NCBI GenBank assembly: GCA_003133225.1
Contig: PKWL01000119.1
Coordinates: 124,001 to 188,000 of the forward strand
Reading direction: 5' to 3'
DNA from: Janthinobacterium sp.
GTDB lineage: Bacteria > Pseudomonadota > Gammaproteobacteria > Burkholderiales > Burkholderiaceae_D
DNA length: 64,000 bases
Shown: one piece after another, positions 1-10,000 of the stretch
Position numbering within the stretch: position 1 is the stretch's first letter
Layout of the letters: every line of letters starts with the position of its first letter
The notes under the pieces: model-generated
What the model was told of the DNA's origin: nothing
Database searches by the model: none
Seen by the model: the letters and a program-made list of their open reading frames with translations, nothing else
Made by a program: the position numbers and the translations under genes

Positions 1-26
1 AAACGGGCTTCGGCCCGTTTTGTTTT
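1..26 (+). terminator. Intrinsic terminator of an upstream gene
   Basis: An 8-bp perfect stem (AAACGGGC/GCCCGTTT) closed by a TTCG tetraloop is followed by TGTTTT. It probably ends a gene lying left of the window. The A-rich left arm means it could also work on the other strand. Confidence 0.75.
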
Positions 27-87
27 CCCATGTTGTATCCTTGCCTGCTGCGCGGAAGGAATTTAGGGCACACAACGAAGGCAGTTC

Positions 88-1839
88 ATGAGTTTATCGA
101 GGCTAATCGCCGGCTTCGTGCGTCAGCACTGGCGCCCTTACGCCGCGGCGGCACTGATGCTAATAGGGGTGTCGCTATTGACCGTCTGGGTGCCGCGCAA
201 AGTCGGCGCCATGATCGACGCCCTGGCGGCGCACCGTTTGGCGGGCCATGCTCTGGTGCTCGACCTGTGCTCCTTGCTGCTGGTCGGCGCATTGATCTAC
301 TTGCTCCGGGTCGCCTGGCGCCTGACCTTGTTTGCCGCCGCGTACCGGCTCGGGGTCGGCCTGCGCACCCGCTTTTATGCCCGCCTGTTGCAGCAGGGCC
401 CGGCATTTTATCAGGAGCAGCGCACGGGCGACCTGATGGCGCTAGCCACCAACGATATCGACGCCATCGAAATGGCCGCCGGCGAAGCCATGCTGGCCGG
501 TTTTGACGGCTCCTTGACTCTGGTCATGGTGCTCGGCGTCATGCTGCTGGGCGTAGACTGGCGCTTGGCCGCCATCGCCCTCTTGCCGTTTCCCCTGATG
601 GGGCTCGCATTCTGGCGCATTTCAAGCCATATCCACGCGGCAGCGACCGATTCGTTGATTCGCTTTAGCGCCTTAAACGACCATGTGCAGGAAACTTTTT
701 CCGGCGTGCGCACTGTGCGCGCCCTCGGTCTGGAGCGGCAATGCGGCCTCCAGTTCGCCGCCTTGGCCGCGCGCGCGGCCAAGGCCAGCCTGGCCGCGCA
801 GCGCTGGGAGGCGGCGTATGAACCGGCCGTCGGCTTGAGCTTGAGCGCGGCCGGCACCTTGACGCTTGGCCTGGGCGGTTATCTGTTGTGGCAAGGCCAG
901 CTGAGCATAGGCGCGCTGACCAGCTTTTCGATGTATCTGGGCCAGCTGATTTGGCCCATGTTTGCGGCCGGCTGGGTCTTGTCTCTGGTCGAACGGGGGC
1001 GCGCCGCTCTGGCGCGCCTGCAGCCACTGCTCGATGCACCGCTGGCCATCGACGACCATGGCACCGTCACGCAATCGAAACCGGGACCGTTGAGCATGCG
1101 CGAGCTATATTATTTCTATCCGGGCCAGAGCAAAGCGGCACTGACGGGCGTCTCGATCACGCTGCAGGCGGGCCAGACGCTGGGCTTGGTCGGACCTACG
1201 GGCTCGGGCAAATCGACCCTGCTGCGCTTGCTGCTGCGGCAACTGACGCCGCACACGGGAACCGTGCGCTGGGGTGGGCATGAGCTAGCGCAATACACCT
1301 TGCAAACGCTGCGCTCGGCGATCAGCTGGGTGCCGCAGGAGTCCTTCTTGTTTTCGGCCACGATTGCCGACAACATCAAACTGGCACGCCCCGGCGCCAC
1401 GCGCGGGGAAGTCGAGCACGCCGCCGGCTTGGCCGCCATCCATGACGACATCTTGCAATTTCCGGCCGGCTATGAAACCCACGTCGGCGAGCGCGGCATT
1501 ACCTTGTCGGGCGGCCAGCGCCAGCGCGTGGCGATTGCCCGCGCACTGCTGGCCGACAGCGCTCTTGTGCTTCTCGACGATGCGCTATCGGCAGTCGATA
1601 CGGGCACGGAAACGCGCATCCTCGGGCATCTGGGCCAGCTGCGCCAAAGCCGCCCCGGGCGCAGCGTCATCATCGCCAGCCACCGCCTGAGCGCGGTAGT
1701 TAGCGCCGACTTGATCGTCGTGCTGCGGGCCGGGCAGGTGGCCGAAATCGGCAACCATGACACGCTGCTGGCCAAGAATGGCTGGTATGCCAGCCAATGG
1801 CGCTACCAACAACTGGAGGCCAGTCTCGATGCGCTCTGA
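88..1839 (+). CDS. ABC exporter half-transporter, MdlA-like (ATP-binding/permease)
   Basis: This 583-residue protein is one half of a heterodimeric type IV ABC exporter, which would extrude drugs or lipophilic compounds across the inner membrane. About six transmembrane helices fill residues 1-310, followed by a nucleotide-binding domain. Walker A (GPTGSGKST) lies near residue 369, the LSGGQ signature near 472, and Walker B (LVLLDDALSAVD) near 495. The residue after Walker B is Asp instead of the catalytic Glu, as in E. coli MdlA, so this subunit supplies the degenerate ATP site. The stop overlaps the start of the next gene by 11 bases, indicating translational coupling with its MdlB-like partner. 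The substrate is unknown. Confidence 0.9.
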   Translation: MSLSRLIAGFVRQHWRPYAAAALMLIGVSLLTVWVPRKVGAMIDALAAHRLAGHALVLDLCSLLLVGALIYLLRVAWRLTLFAAAYRLGVGLRTRFYARLLQQGPAFYQEQRTGDLMALATNDIDAIEMAAGEAMLAGFDGSLTLVMVLGVMLLGVDWRLAAIALLPFPLMGLAFWRISSHIHAAATDSLIRFSALNDHVQETFSGVRTVRALGLERQCGLQFAALAARAAKASLAAQRWEAAYEPAVGLSLSAAGTLTLGLGGYLLWQGQLSIGALTSFSMYLGQLIWPMFAAGWVLSLVERGRAALARLQPLLDAPLAIDDHGTVTQSKPGPLSMRELYYFYPGQSKAALTGVSITLQAGQTLGLVGPTGSGKSTLLRLLLRQLTPHTGTVRWGGHELAQYTLQTLRSAISWVPQESFLFSATIADNIKLARPGATRGEVEHAAGLAAIHDDILQFPAGYETHVGERGITLSGGQRQRVAIARALLADSALVLLDDALSAVDTGTETRILGHLGQLRQSRPGRSVIIASHRLSAVVSADLIVVLRAGQVAEIGNHDTLLAKNGWYASQWRYQQLEASLDAL

Positions 1840-3613
1840 GGGACCAAAAGCGAGCGCGCAAGCGGCGACGCGGCAGGCGCTAAGGCTGCTGCGTCGCGCC
1901 GCCGCACCGGATCGCGGCCACCTCACCTGGGCCGTGTTGTGGCTGATCGTGGCCGCCGCTTTGGAAGTGCTGGGCCCGATCCTGGGCAAGAGGCTGATCG
2001 ACGAGCACCTGCTGCCGCGCCACCTCGACTGGCCGCGCATGAGCATGCTCTTGGGGGGAGCCCTCTTGAGCGGCTGGATCGCTTCCGCCCTGCGCTATTT
2101 GCAGCTGGTGCGCTTGGCCGGGCTGGCCATGCGCTCCGTGCAACGCTTGCGCGAAACGGTCTACGGCCACGTGCTGCGCCTGCCGATGGCTTTTTTTGAC
2201 CACGCCATCATCGGCCAGCTGGTCGGGCGCGTCACCAATGACACCGAGGCCGTCAAGACACTGTATGTGCAGGTCCTGTTCGTCATGCTGGACAGCAGCA
2301 TCGTCTTGGTCGGCACCATGGGCGCGATGGCTTGGCTGGACTGGCACCTGATGCTGATCGTGTTAGCCTTGGTGCCGGCGGTCGTGGCCATCGTCTTTTT
2401 GTACCAGCGCCTCAGCGCGCCTGCCGTCAGGCGCGCGCGCCAGCTGCGCAGCGACATCAACGGCCAGATGGCCGAATCGATAGGCGGCATGAGCGTGCTG
2501 CAGGCGAGCAATGCGCAGCATCGCTTCGGCGCGCGCTTTCGCGCCACCAATGACGAGCACTACGGGGCGCGCCTAGCGGAGCTGCGCGCCAACGCATGGC
2601 TGCTGCGCCCCGCCCTCGACATGCTCAATATCATCTTGCTGGCGATCGTCATCTTCACCTTCGGCCAGCGCCACATGAACGCGCTCGAAGTGGGCGTGCT
2701 GTACGCCTTCATCAACTACATCGCGCGCGTGATCGAGCCTTTGATCCAAATTACGACCCAGTTTGGCCAGCTGCAGCAGTCGGTGGTGGCGACGGCGCGC
2801 GTGGCGGCCCTGCTGGACCAAGCGGGCGCACCCGCACATCTGGGCGACAGGGCGCCGGCGCCAACGAAAAGCGCGCGCCAGGCGAGCGCCGTCGCCATCC
2901 GCGCTCTCTCGTTCGCCTATGCCGACAAGCGCAACGTGCTGCACGACGTGTCACTGGACATTCCTCGGGGCGCATTTTTCGGCATCGTCGGCCACACGGG
3001 CAGCGGCAAATCGACCTTGCTCTCGCTGCTGCTGCGCTTTTATCCTGTCACGCAGGGCACGATCGACATTAACGGCGTGCCGCTGGAGGCGATAGACAAC
3101 GAACATTTCCGCTCCGACATCGCCCTGGTGCCGCAAGACCCGTTCCTGCTAGCCGCCTCGGCGCGCGCGAACATCGCCATGGGGCGTTCTTATTCGCAAA
3201 ATCAGATCGAGACGGCGGCGCGCGCGGCGCACGCCCACGATTTCATCCTGGCATTGGAAGATGGCTACGACACCCAGCTCGGAGAAGGCGGCTCGCGCCT
3301 GTCGAGCGGCCAGAAACAATTGATCGCCATCGCCCGCGCCTTGGCCGGACAGCCTCGCATCTTGCTGCTCGACGAAGCGACTTCGCACATCGACAGCCAG
3401 ACCGAGCAAATCGTTTTGCTCGCGCTCAATGAATTGCGCGGCAAGGTGACCATGATCGCCATCGCCCACCGCCTATCGACCATTCGCGAGGCGGATCACA
3501 TCATCGTCCTCAACCACGGCCGCATCGCCGAAGAGGGCGCTCACGAGCGCCTGATGCAAATCGAGGGCGGCCTGTATCAGCGCCTGTACCTGCTGTCGCA
3601 GTTGGCTGAATAG
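1829..3613 (+). CDS. ABC exporter half-transporter, MdlB-like (ATP-binding/permease)
   Basis: This 594-residue partner completes the heterodimeric exporter. The start at ATG 1829 is chosen because a GGAG sits about 11 bases upstream inside the end of the first gene; an upstream in-frame start at 1757 would overlap that gene deeply. Six membrane helices precede a nucleotide-binding domain with Walker A GHTGSGKST near residue 388, a variant signature LSSGQKQ near 491, and Walker B ILLLDEATSHID with the catalytic Glu near 515. The combination of one Asp-type and one Glu-type site is the known asymmetric arrangement of heterodimeric exporters. No terminator is obvious downstream. Confidence 0.9.
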   Translation: MRSEGPKASAQAATRQALRLLRRAAAPDRGHLTWAVLWLIVAAALEVLGPILGKRLIDEHLLPRHLDWPRMSMLLGGALLSGWIASALRYLQLVRLAGLAMRSVQRLRETVYGHVLRLPMAFFDHAIIGQLVGRVTNDTEAVKTLYVQVLFVMLDSSIVLVGTMGAMAWLDWHLMLIVLALVPAVVAIVFLYQRLSAPAVRRARQLRSDINGQMAESIGGMSVLQASNAQHRFGARFRATNDEHYGARLAELRANAWLLRPALDMLNIILLAIVIFTFGQRHMNALEVGVLYAFINYIARVIEPLIQITTQFGQLQQSVVATARVAALLDQAGAPAHLGDRAPAPTKSARQASAVAIRALSFAYADKRNVLHDVSLDIPRGAFFGIVGHTGSGKSTLLSLLLRFYPVTQGTIDINGVPLEAIDNEHFRSDIALVPQDPFLLAASARANIAMGRSYSQNQIETAARAAHAHDFILALEDGYDTQLGEGGSRLSSGQKQLIAIARALAGQPRILLLDEATSHIDSQTEQIVLLALNELRGKVTMIAIAHRLSTIREADHIIVLNHGRIAEEGAHERLMQIEGGLYQRLYLLSQLAE

Positions 3614-3785
3614 GGAAGCTAGGGAAGCGCGGGACCAGCGCTACTGCGCGGGGCGCCCTGTTGTAGGGGAGAGCGGCAGCCAAGATAATTGATCCCCGAC
3701 CTGGAGCGACGATCGTCTGCACACGATCGGAAAACGGTGGCTGGAATAGGCTGACAGTTAGAAATTATTGCCCATCCAGTATGGC

Positions 3786-3932
3786 ATGACCGAGCGAGCT
3801 TTAGCTGCCAAGCGTGGCGCGGTTCGTATTTTCCGCAAGTTTGAAACACTAGTTGGCTATCTCAAGGGCGTGGGTATCACACGCTACCAGGTAAATTCCT
3901 TTGATCAGATGAAGACGCTCGCCGGGACATGA
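3786..3932 (+). pseudogene. 48-residue fragment, possibly a truncated antitoxin-like gene
   Basis: The frame starting at ATG 3786 encodes a basic, protein-like segment (AAKRGAVRIFRKFETLVGYL, then KGVGITRYQV) and ends within the 3' end of the opposing higA. Codon use and the peptide look coding, but the frame is short and its C-terminus runs into an unrelated gene. I read it as the N-terminal stub of a gene truncated where higBA begins. It is somewhat reminiscent of small plasmid-type antitoxins, but I cannot name the family with confidence. The 290 bases between mdlB and higA hold nothing else that I can recognise. Confidence 0.3.
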
Positions 3933-4327
3933 AATCGTCCTGCCAGTGCCTTGATTTGTCGGATATTCAAATCGCGTTTGCCGCGCAAAATCTCCGATAC
4001 CACACCCTGTGTTCCAACCTCCGGGAGATCAGATTGGGTGAGTCGATTCTGCTCCATGAGAAATCGCAGAGTAGCGACAGGCGGGACGTCGGCCGCGGGA
4101 TGGTGAGTATCTTCGTAGTCGCCAATCAGCGCGCCAAGCGTGTTCACCAAGTCGGCCAATGGCGAATTTTCTTCCGCTGCCCCAGCATCTAATAGCTGGT
4201 TAAGCATCGCCACAGCCTTGTCGTGATCATTTGCATGACGAATAGCGTTCAAGGGTACGATTGACGTCAACGCGTGAAAGCGCGCGGTAATCTCGGCCAC
4301 AACCGAACGGTCCATTACGGTTTCCAT
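3905..4327 (-). CDS. higA: HigA-type antitoxin, helix-turn-helix
   Basis: This 140-residue protein has the layout of the HigA (COG5499-like) antitoxin. An acidic helical N-terminal half wraps the toxin, and a C-terminal XRE-type helix-turn-helix (NRLTQSDLPEVG then VVSEILRGKRDLNIRQIKAL) binds DNA. The start at 4327 is preceded by AGGAG at good spacing; an in-frame ATG at 4315 overlapping the toxin stop (TAATG) is an alternative. It overlaps the 3' end of higB, the toxin-first order typical of hig loci. It would neutralise the toxin and repress the operon through the palindrome upstream of higB. Confidence 0.85.
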   Translation of the reverse strand: METVMDRSVVAEITARFHALTSIVPLNAIRHANDHDKAVAMLNQLLDAGAAEENSPLADLVNTLGALIGDYEDTHHPAADVPPVATLRFLMEQNRLTQSDLPEVGTQGVVSEILRGKRDLNIRQIKALAGRFHVPASVFI

Positions 4328-4596
4328 TTGTCATACTCCTTGTGCGTAAAAACATGCCTGACGTAAAGCTTTTGTTGAACGAAATGAACAGCACTCACTA
4401 TCCGATATTTGTTTCTACCAATATCGAAAATGTCATACATGTCCACCTTGTCCATAGTGTTGAACGTAGCCTTCATTTCGGCAAAATTGGTGAATGTGCG
4501 AGACTCAACGATTTTGCGCCACGCTTGCAGTGGCTCTCCAGCTGCGGGATGAATTGTTGAAAAATCAGTTAGGGCTTTGTTTGATATGACTCTCAT
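4315..4596 (-). CDS. higB: HigB-type mRNA interferase toxin
   Basis: This 93-residue protein belongs to the HigB-like toxin family (RelE fold), ribosome-dependent mRNA endonucleases that cut translated messages when the antitoxin is degraded. The start MRVISNKALTDF at 4596 matches the usual family N-terminus, so the longer in-frame extension to 4734 is rejected. The body carries the family pattern PLQAWRKIVE, FAEMKATFN, FDIGRNKYR and a C-terminal VRHVFTHKEYDKW. It is the first gene of the higBA operon, overlaps higA, and has a 15-bp palindrome directly upstream. Confidence 0.88.
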   Translation of the reverse strand: MRVISNKALTDFSTIHPAAGEPLQAWRKIVESRTFTNFAEMKATFNTMDKVDMYDIFDIGRNKYRIVSAVHFVQQKLYVRHVFTHKEYDKWKP

Positions 4597-4607
4597 CTGG
4601 CAATGGT

Positions 4608-4622
4608 ATCTCATTTTGAGAT
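4608..4622. promoter_or_regulatory. Palindromic operator upstream of higB
   Basis: ATCTCA-TTT-TGAGAT is a perfect 6-bp inverted repeat with a 3-base centre, lying 12 bases before the higB start codon. Hig operons are autoregulated by HigA or the HigBA complex, so this is the probable operator. Confidence 0.6.
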
Positions 4623-5443
4623 GAATGCAAGATTTTCCTGCTTTTGGCGTGTAACAGGCATCCGTCATAATGAAAAAATCCTCGTGATCGCGTAAGGGCA
4701 AGCCGAGCGCCGGCCCCGCCCCCGCCCCGGACATGACGGGAAAGCCGGTTTGCCAAGCCTGCCATGGGGACCGTAAGGATTCGTAAATGAGTCACAGGCG
4801 CAAACGGCCATGGAATCAAATTGTTGCTGCGCTATTGAAATGGCAGAAAACGACGACTCTAAGCTGCCCCCAATCGGATCCGTATTAGGCTCAATCCTTA
4901 GCGGGGGCACCGGCGCGGCATCGCAGAACGGGAAGCGCCGGCCTTGCATCACCGACGCGCTACGCCAGGTCAATCCGGACAGCGCAAACACCTGATGATT
5001 TTCCACACAGCCGCTGACGCATGCGTTCAAAAATTTGGGATTGCAAGCGCGGAGGATGAAGTTGACATGGGAATAGGCGCCGCGTTAGCCTGTACCGGAC
5101 GCATCGCGCCAATTTCGGCATGTGCTTCGAGAGCCGAACTGGGAGAAATGGTCGAGATGCGGCAGACGGAGACTTTTCCGAAAATGGCGGATGCCGCTTC
5201 AGGACCAGCGGGTACGCGTCTCGCTTAGGCCGCCTGGGCCTTGATCATGCCGGGGCCATGGAACCAGGTGCCGCAAGGGCTGAGCGCGTTGCGCATCCGT
5301 TACGCCCGCCGATACCGCATGGCGATCCTCACAGGGGGAGCGCTACCGTTTCGCTTCTGTGATGTAGCGCCCCGTCCACGTTTACGAATCAATCCTCAGG
5401 GGACCCTTACGGCCAATCTGCGGCGCTGGCGCAACGCGAAGCC
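4623..5443. other. 820-base gap with an inverted, coding-like duplication
   Basis: No complete gene is convincing here. Two short frames on opposite strands encode related peptides: PFCDAAPVPPLRIEP on the minus strand at 4887-4931 and RFCDVAPRPRLRINP on the plus strand at 5352-5396, with 10 of 15 residues identical. Short matching stretches also flank them, for example GATTCGTAAA near 4778 and its complement near 5380. This looks like a decayed dispersed repeat present as two inverted copies. No function is assigned. Confidence 0.4.
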
Positions 5444-5782
5444 TTAGTTCTGGCGCTCCTCGTGCGCTTTTTCCTGAATCTTCTCGCCCGCCCTTTGCAC
5501 TTTTTCGCCGACCTTCTCGGCCGTCTTGTTCAACTTGCGGCTGGCGTCGTCGGTGGCCTGCTTGATCTTTTCGTTGCTGTCCTCGGCCGCCTTGGTCATA
5601 TTCTCGCGCGCCGTAGCGGCCGCCTGCGTCAAGTCGCGCTGCGCTTTCTGCGTGACCTGGTCGAGCCTGCGTCCGGCCTGCTCGGCCGGGCCGGTGGCGG
5701 CGTCGTCCTTTTTCTGGCAACCGGACAACGCGCCCAGCATCAGGCCAAGTGCCAGAACGGCCATCAAGTTCATCTGCTTCAT
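5444..5782 (-). CDS. Small predicted lipoprotein with an amphipathic helical body
   Basis: The 112-residue product starts at ATG 5782, which has GGAGG six bases upstream; an ATG four codons earlier would overlap that site. It has a hydrophobic signal ending in the lipobox LSGC, so the Cys should be lipidated. The mature part is almost entirely Lys/Glu/Ala/Gln-rich helix with a heptad-like pattern (QKAQRDLTQAAATARENM), like YtxH- or apolipoprotein-type helical proteins. It follows the zinc-ribbon gene on the same strand after a 147-base gap. It could be the last member of that operon or an independent envelope-stress lipoprotein. No family name is assigned. Confidence 0.7.
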   Translation of the reverse strand: MKQMNLMAVLALGLMLGALSGCQKKDDAATGPAEQAGRRLDQVTQKAQRDLTQAAATARENMTKAAEDSNEKIKQATDDASRKLNKTAEKVGEKVQRAGEKIQEKAHEERQN

Positions 5783-5929
5783 CTTTTCCTCCAAGTGTAA
5801 TGGCTAGTGTCAAGGCGCACTTTACACCAGGCGGCGCCGGCCTGTCTGTTCGCAAGCGCACCAGTTGGAGCCAGGGACTCTTGGCACCCGTGCACTGCCC
5901 CGGCCGGCTCGAGCTTGGCGCGCCCGCCG

Positions 5930-7036
5930 TCATTGGCAACGGTCGCTGATCCAGTCGGCGCCGCTGGCCAGGCAGCGCGACATGTCGCTGTTCAAGCGTT
6001 CCGCTTTTTGCTTGAGCGCCGCGCACTCCTTGTGATCACTGTCGTCCACGGCGGCGCAAGCGTCCATCTTGGCGACGGCGCCCTGGTAATCGCCTTGTTG
6101 CAAAGCGCGCTCGGCGTCCGCCAACAGCGTGCGCACCTGCGGCGCGGCTTTGGGCGGCGTCGCCTTAAGCAAATACGCCAGCGATTCGTGCAAGGCCGCA
6201 ACGCGCTCTCGTAATTCAGGCCGCTTGAGGCGTTCGGCCGCTTGCAGGCGCTGTTGCAGGCACGCTCGGTCCGATTTCGCCGCGCAGGCGTCCGCTTCGT
6301 CGAGCAATCGCGCGCCACGTTTACCCTCGGCCCGCTCGCTTGGGGCGCGCGGATCGGGTTCCTCGGCCCAGCGCCGTATCAGCTGCGTCAAGCGGCTCAA
6401 TGCCTGGTCGAAGCTGGTCGTCTGCAGCGCCGTGTCGAGTGCCGCCTTGGTGTCGCTCCACGCGTTGGCCCCCCAGCGCGAACTGGCGCATTGCGGCGCC
6501 ATGTCGGTAATGGCTTTTTGCAAGCGCTTCAGCTGGGCGGGCGTTGCCGCCGTTTTCTTCAGGGCGGCCAGTTCGGTGCGCGCGTCCTCCAAATTGCACT
6601 CGGAACTCAAGGCAATGGCCGCGTTCAAGCGCGCGTCGATCTTTTTGCCCTCGTTGCCCGGCCTGGCAAATAGCCATATCGCCCACAGAGCCAGCAAGAC
6701 CACCAGCCAGGTCCTCTTGCGAACCGGCCGCGGGCCCGGCGCGGTTGGCGGCGGCGCGGGCGGCACCGGCTGGGCTGGCGCCGCCCGCCGCCCGAAATCG
6801 AACTGGCGCCGGCGCGCCACGGGCGGCGCGGCCAGTGACGCCAGGGCAGGCATTGGAGATGAACCCGGCGCCGGCGCTGCCAGGCTCTTCTCGGGCGCGG
6901 CGATCTTCTCGGCGGGCGCGCCCGCCTGGCGCGTCCCGCAAAAAGGGCAGTACGCCACCGGCCGCGGATAAGAGCGGGCGCAGCCTTCGTTGATACAACG
7001 GTAAATCACGTCGTCGAGCACATTCTTCCCTTGCAT
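5930..7036 (-). CDS. Zinc-ribbon single-pass membrane protein (tubulin-like operon)
   Basis: This 368-residue protein begins with a short zinc ribbon (C14, C19, C30, C33; the last pair is CPFCG). A Pro/Ala-rich linker follows, then one membrane helix (TWLVVLLALWAIWLF) near residues 108-123, and a largely helical region of about 240 residues with several Cys residues, reminiscent of tetratricopeptide-type helical arrays. With a cytoplasmic zinc ribbon, the helical part would be periplasmic. The start codon lies 3 bases after the stop of the tubulin-like gene, so the two are surely co-transcribed. I do not recognise a named family; zinc-ribbon adaptors of this layout often hold complexes at the membrane. 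Confidence 0.75.
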   Translation of the reverse strand: MQGKNVLDDVIYRCINEGCARSYPRPVAYCPFCGTRQAGAPAEKIAAPEKSLAAPAPGSSPMPALASLAAPPVARRRQFDFGRRAAPAQPVPPAPPPTAPGPRPVRKRTWLVVLLALWAIWLFARPGNEGKKIDARLNAAIALSSECNLEDARTELAALKKTAATPAQLKRLQKAITDMAPQCASSRWGANAWSDTKAALDTALQTTSFDQALSRLTQLIRRWAEEPDPRAPSERAEGKRGARLLDEADACAAKSDRACLQQRLQAAERLKRPELRERVAALHESLAYLLKATPPKAAPQVRTLLADAERALQQGDYQGAVAKMDACAAVDDSDHKECAALKQKAERLNSDMSRCLASGADWISDRCQ

Positions 7037-7039
7037 TTC

Positions 7040-10000
7040 TTATTCCGGATCGGGAATAAGGTCGGCGTCCGCCCCCGTCGCCGTGCCAAACAGGGGCGTC
7101 AACTCAAGCATGTCACCCGCCCTTTGCCACTGATCGACGCGCGGGCGCCACTGCATATTCCACACCTTGGTATCGGCGTCGATCTCGCCGCGCGCGATTT
7201 TGAGCGCCAGCTCAGCTAGCGCATAGGGCCCGTACTGCACCTTGTTCAAAAATACCTTGTAGGCCGGGGCGGCGCCAGTGAGCGCTGCCGCCGGCGCCGG
7301 CGCTGGCGCCCCGGAAAAAACGGCGGCCGCCATGGCTTCGCTGGCCAGGTAGTCGGCGCGCATCACGCGCTTGTCGACGGCGCTCTCCACTTCCCAGGCA
7401 TAGGCATCGCTGGCCGAAGCGCTGACGACTTCGCTCCACAGTGTAATGGCGTCGAGCGCGCGCTCGATCATTTGGCTGCCCGCTGCCGGATCCAGCGCGC
7501 AGGCCCGCTTAAACCATTCCTCGTGCAAACGCTTGGCCGTGATATTGGGCAAGGACGGCGCAGGCAGCTGCGCGCCCGTTTCGTCCACTTCCAGTTTGCT
7601 CTGGTAGACGCGCTGCTGGTAATAGCGCATCAAGGCGGCCAGCAAGAGCATCTGCCGGGCGCCGATTCGGGCCAGTCGCTGTTGCACGGCGGCCACTATG
7701 CGCTCGCGGTAATACGCCTGCAAGCCATTCGAGCGGATGGAGAACTCATTGCCGATCTGTAGCCATTCGCCCGAGCCCGGCTCGACTTCGAACAGGTATT
7801 GCCCGCGCGGCTGGAACAAGGCTTCGCGCTCGGCCAAGTCGGCCTTGCGCTTGATGACACCCAGCGCATTTGCCTTCAGAAAATATTCGTAATCGTCGGC
7901 AAGGCGGCTTAACTCATCCATCGAGGGCACGATCGGATGACGGAAACGAGTCGCGTCAAAGTGCAGATGGGTGGGAATTTTCGGGTTTTCCATCTGGTAC
8001 GAGGCGCGCCAGGTCGGCAAACCGCGCAGCACGGTCATCGGGTAGCCCGACAGTTCGATGTAGCACACCGCCTTGCCTGCGGTCCCCGTATTGACGATGC
8101 TAACCAAGTCGCTGTTGAAGGAAGCGGTGGGGACGGCGGCGCGGATCTCGGCCTCCATCTTGCGCCAGGCGTTGACGTCGCCCACTCCGATGAAGCACTT
8201 GAACTGGTCCGCACCGGGCGTGAATTCGGCGCTGAAGCGCGCGTTGATCCACGGCATGGCGCTGCCGATCCACTCGCTGAAGATGCGCTGGCGCTCCGGC
8301 GCCGTCATGGCGGAGAGCCGTTCCAGCAAAGGATCGGACCGCGCCGCCGAAGCCAGCTGTTCGGTGCTGCACTGGGTCTGGGCCCGGCGAAACAGCTTTA
8401 GCAGCAAATCGGCGCGCAGCTTATCGTCGCCCAATTGGGGAAACAGGCGCGCCGAGCCGCCGAATTCGCCCAGCACTTGCTCGCTCCACACGCTGATGTC
8501 GCCGCTCAGCTTGACCGGCTCGGGCACCGTGTCGCTGGCCAACTTCATGTAGGTCGCATACTCGTGCTGGGCGTTGGCGCGCAGCTGCAAGATGCGCTGA
8601 TCCACCGCCGCCAACAGGGCATCGACGCAGCGCCGGCCTTCCTGGAATTCGCCCGCCACGCCGCTCCAAACGGCTTGGCCCTGTTCATCGACGGCTTGCA
8701 TGTCGCCCAGCCAGATCGACAGGTCGCGCAGCACCTCGCCACTCTGGCCGGCGGCCACGGCCAGCAGGTGGAAGCGCAGGTAGTCGGCGATGTCGCGTTT
8801 CAGGTGGCTCATCACTTCGCGGGCCTGAGCGTCGCGCCCGAACATCTTGCCTGCGGCCTGGGACAGATTGTTCAGCGACTCTTCCACCTGGCGCGTGCGC
8901 AAGGCGTCGCGAATGTCGCGGTAGCGCTGGTTGTTGCGGGCGACATGGTTCAAGTCGCGCTGCAAAATGCGCGCCTTGATCTGTTCCAACAAGGACAGCA
9001 CGAATTCCAAACCGCCTTGCTTGCGGTCGTCGAGCAAAGCATACAGCTGCGCGCGCGCCCGTTCCTTTAATTCTTGCAGCAATTGCCCCGTATGACGCTT
9101 GATGCGGTCCTCGCTCGTTTCAGCGGCAGCGCCGGCCTCGCGGATGGCGTCCCGTTCCAGCTGCGGCAGCAATTCCGCCACTTTCGCGCGCCACAGCTTC
9201 AAGTCGTACGAACCCATGATGCGGTCCATTTCCAGCTGCACCTTGCTTTCGATGCGCTCAAGCAGGGAACGCCCGTCCTTATCGAGCAGCAGCCGGTCCG
9301 TCAAGCCATATTCCTGGAACGGGGTGACGTCGACGCTGCCGCGCTTGAAGTCGGGGAAGGCGTCGAAGGCACGCTCGTCCATGACCAGTTGCTCGCGCAT
9401 GAAGACGTCGCGCTCGTGGTCGGCGGCGCGCCTGGCGGGCACGCCATCGCTGCCGAGGAGGCCGAAAAACGCCTTGACCATCAGGGCCGACAGTTCGTAG
9501 GCGCGGATATCGTCGCGCAAGCTTTGCTGGGTGTCGAGCACGGCTTGGCCGAAGGCCGAATAGACCTTGGAGTAAGACAGGCGCATGTCGCCGAAGCGCT
9601 GTTCCGGCACGCGCGCGTTGAACGGCCCCAGCTTGTGCTGCTGCTGGTTTACCGCCACCGAGCGCTTGCGGTTGGCGAAATCGGCCGAGGCAAAGTCTTC
9701 AAACAGGGAATCGGCCACCATCTGGTAGACATCGACGATGTCTTGCGTCGCCTTGCCGGCGAGGTTCGCAGTATCGACGAAATACACGTCGTCAAACGGC
9801 GCGCCCTTGCCCGTCAGGCTGTCGGGCTCGGCCCATTGGACTTGCGCGTTCATGTCGCGCATCGCCGTTTCCAGCTCCATCAAGGTGGCGTAAGCGTTCG
9901 CTTCAGTGCGCTCCTTATTGGCCTTGGCGTAGCCCGATGGCAAGAACATGACCAGCTCGACCTGGCTGTCGGCCACTTCCTGGCGCGCGATCGCCTTCGC

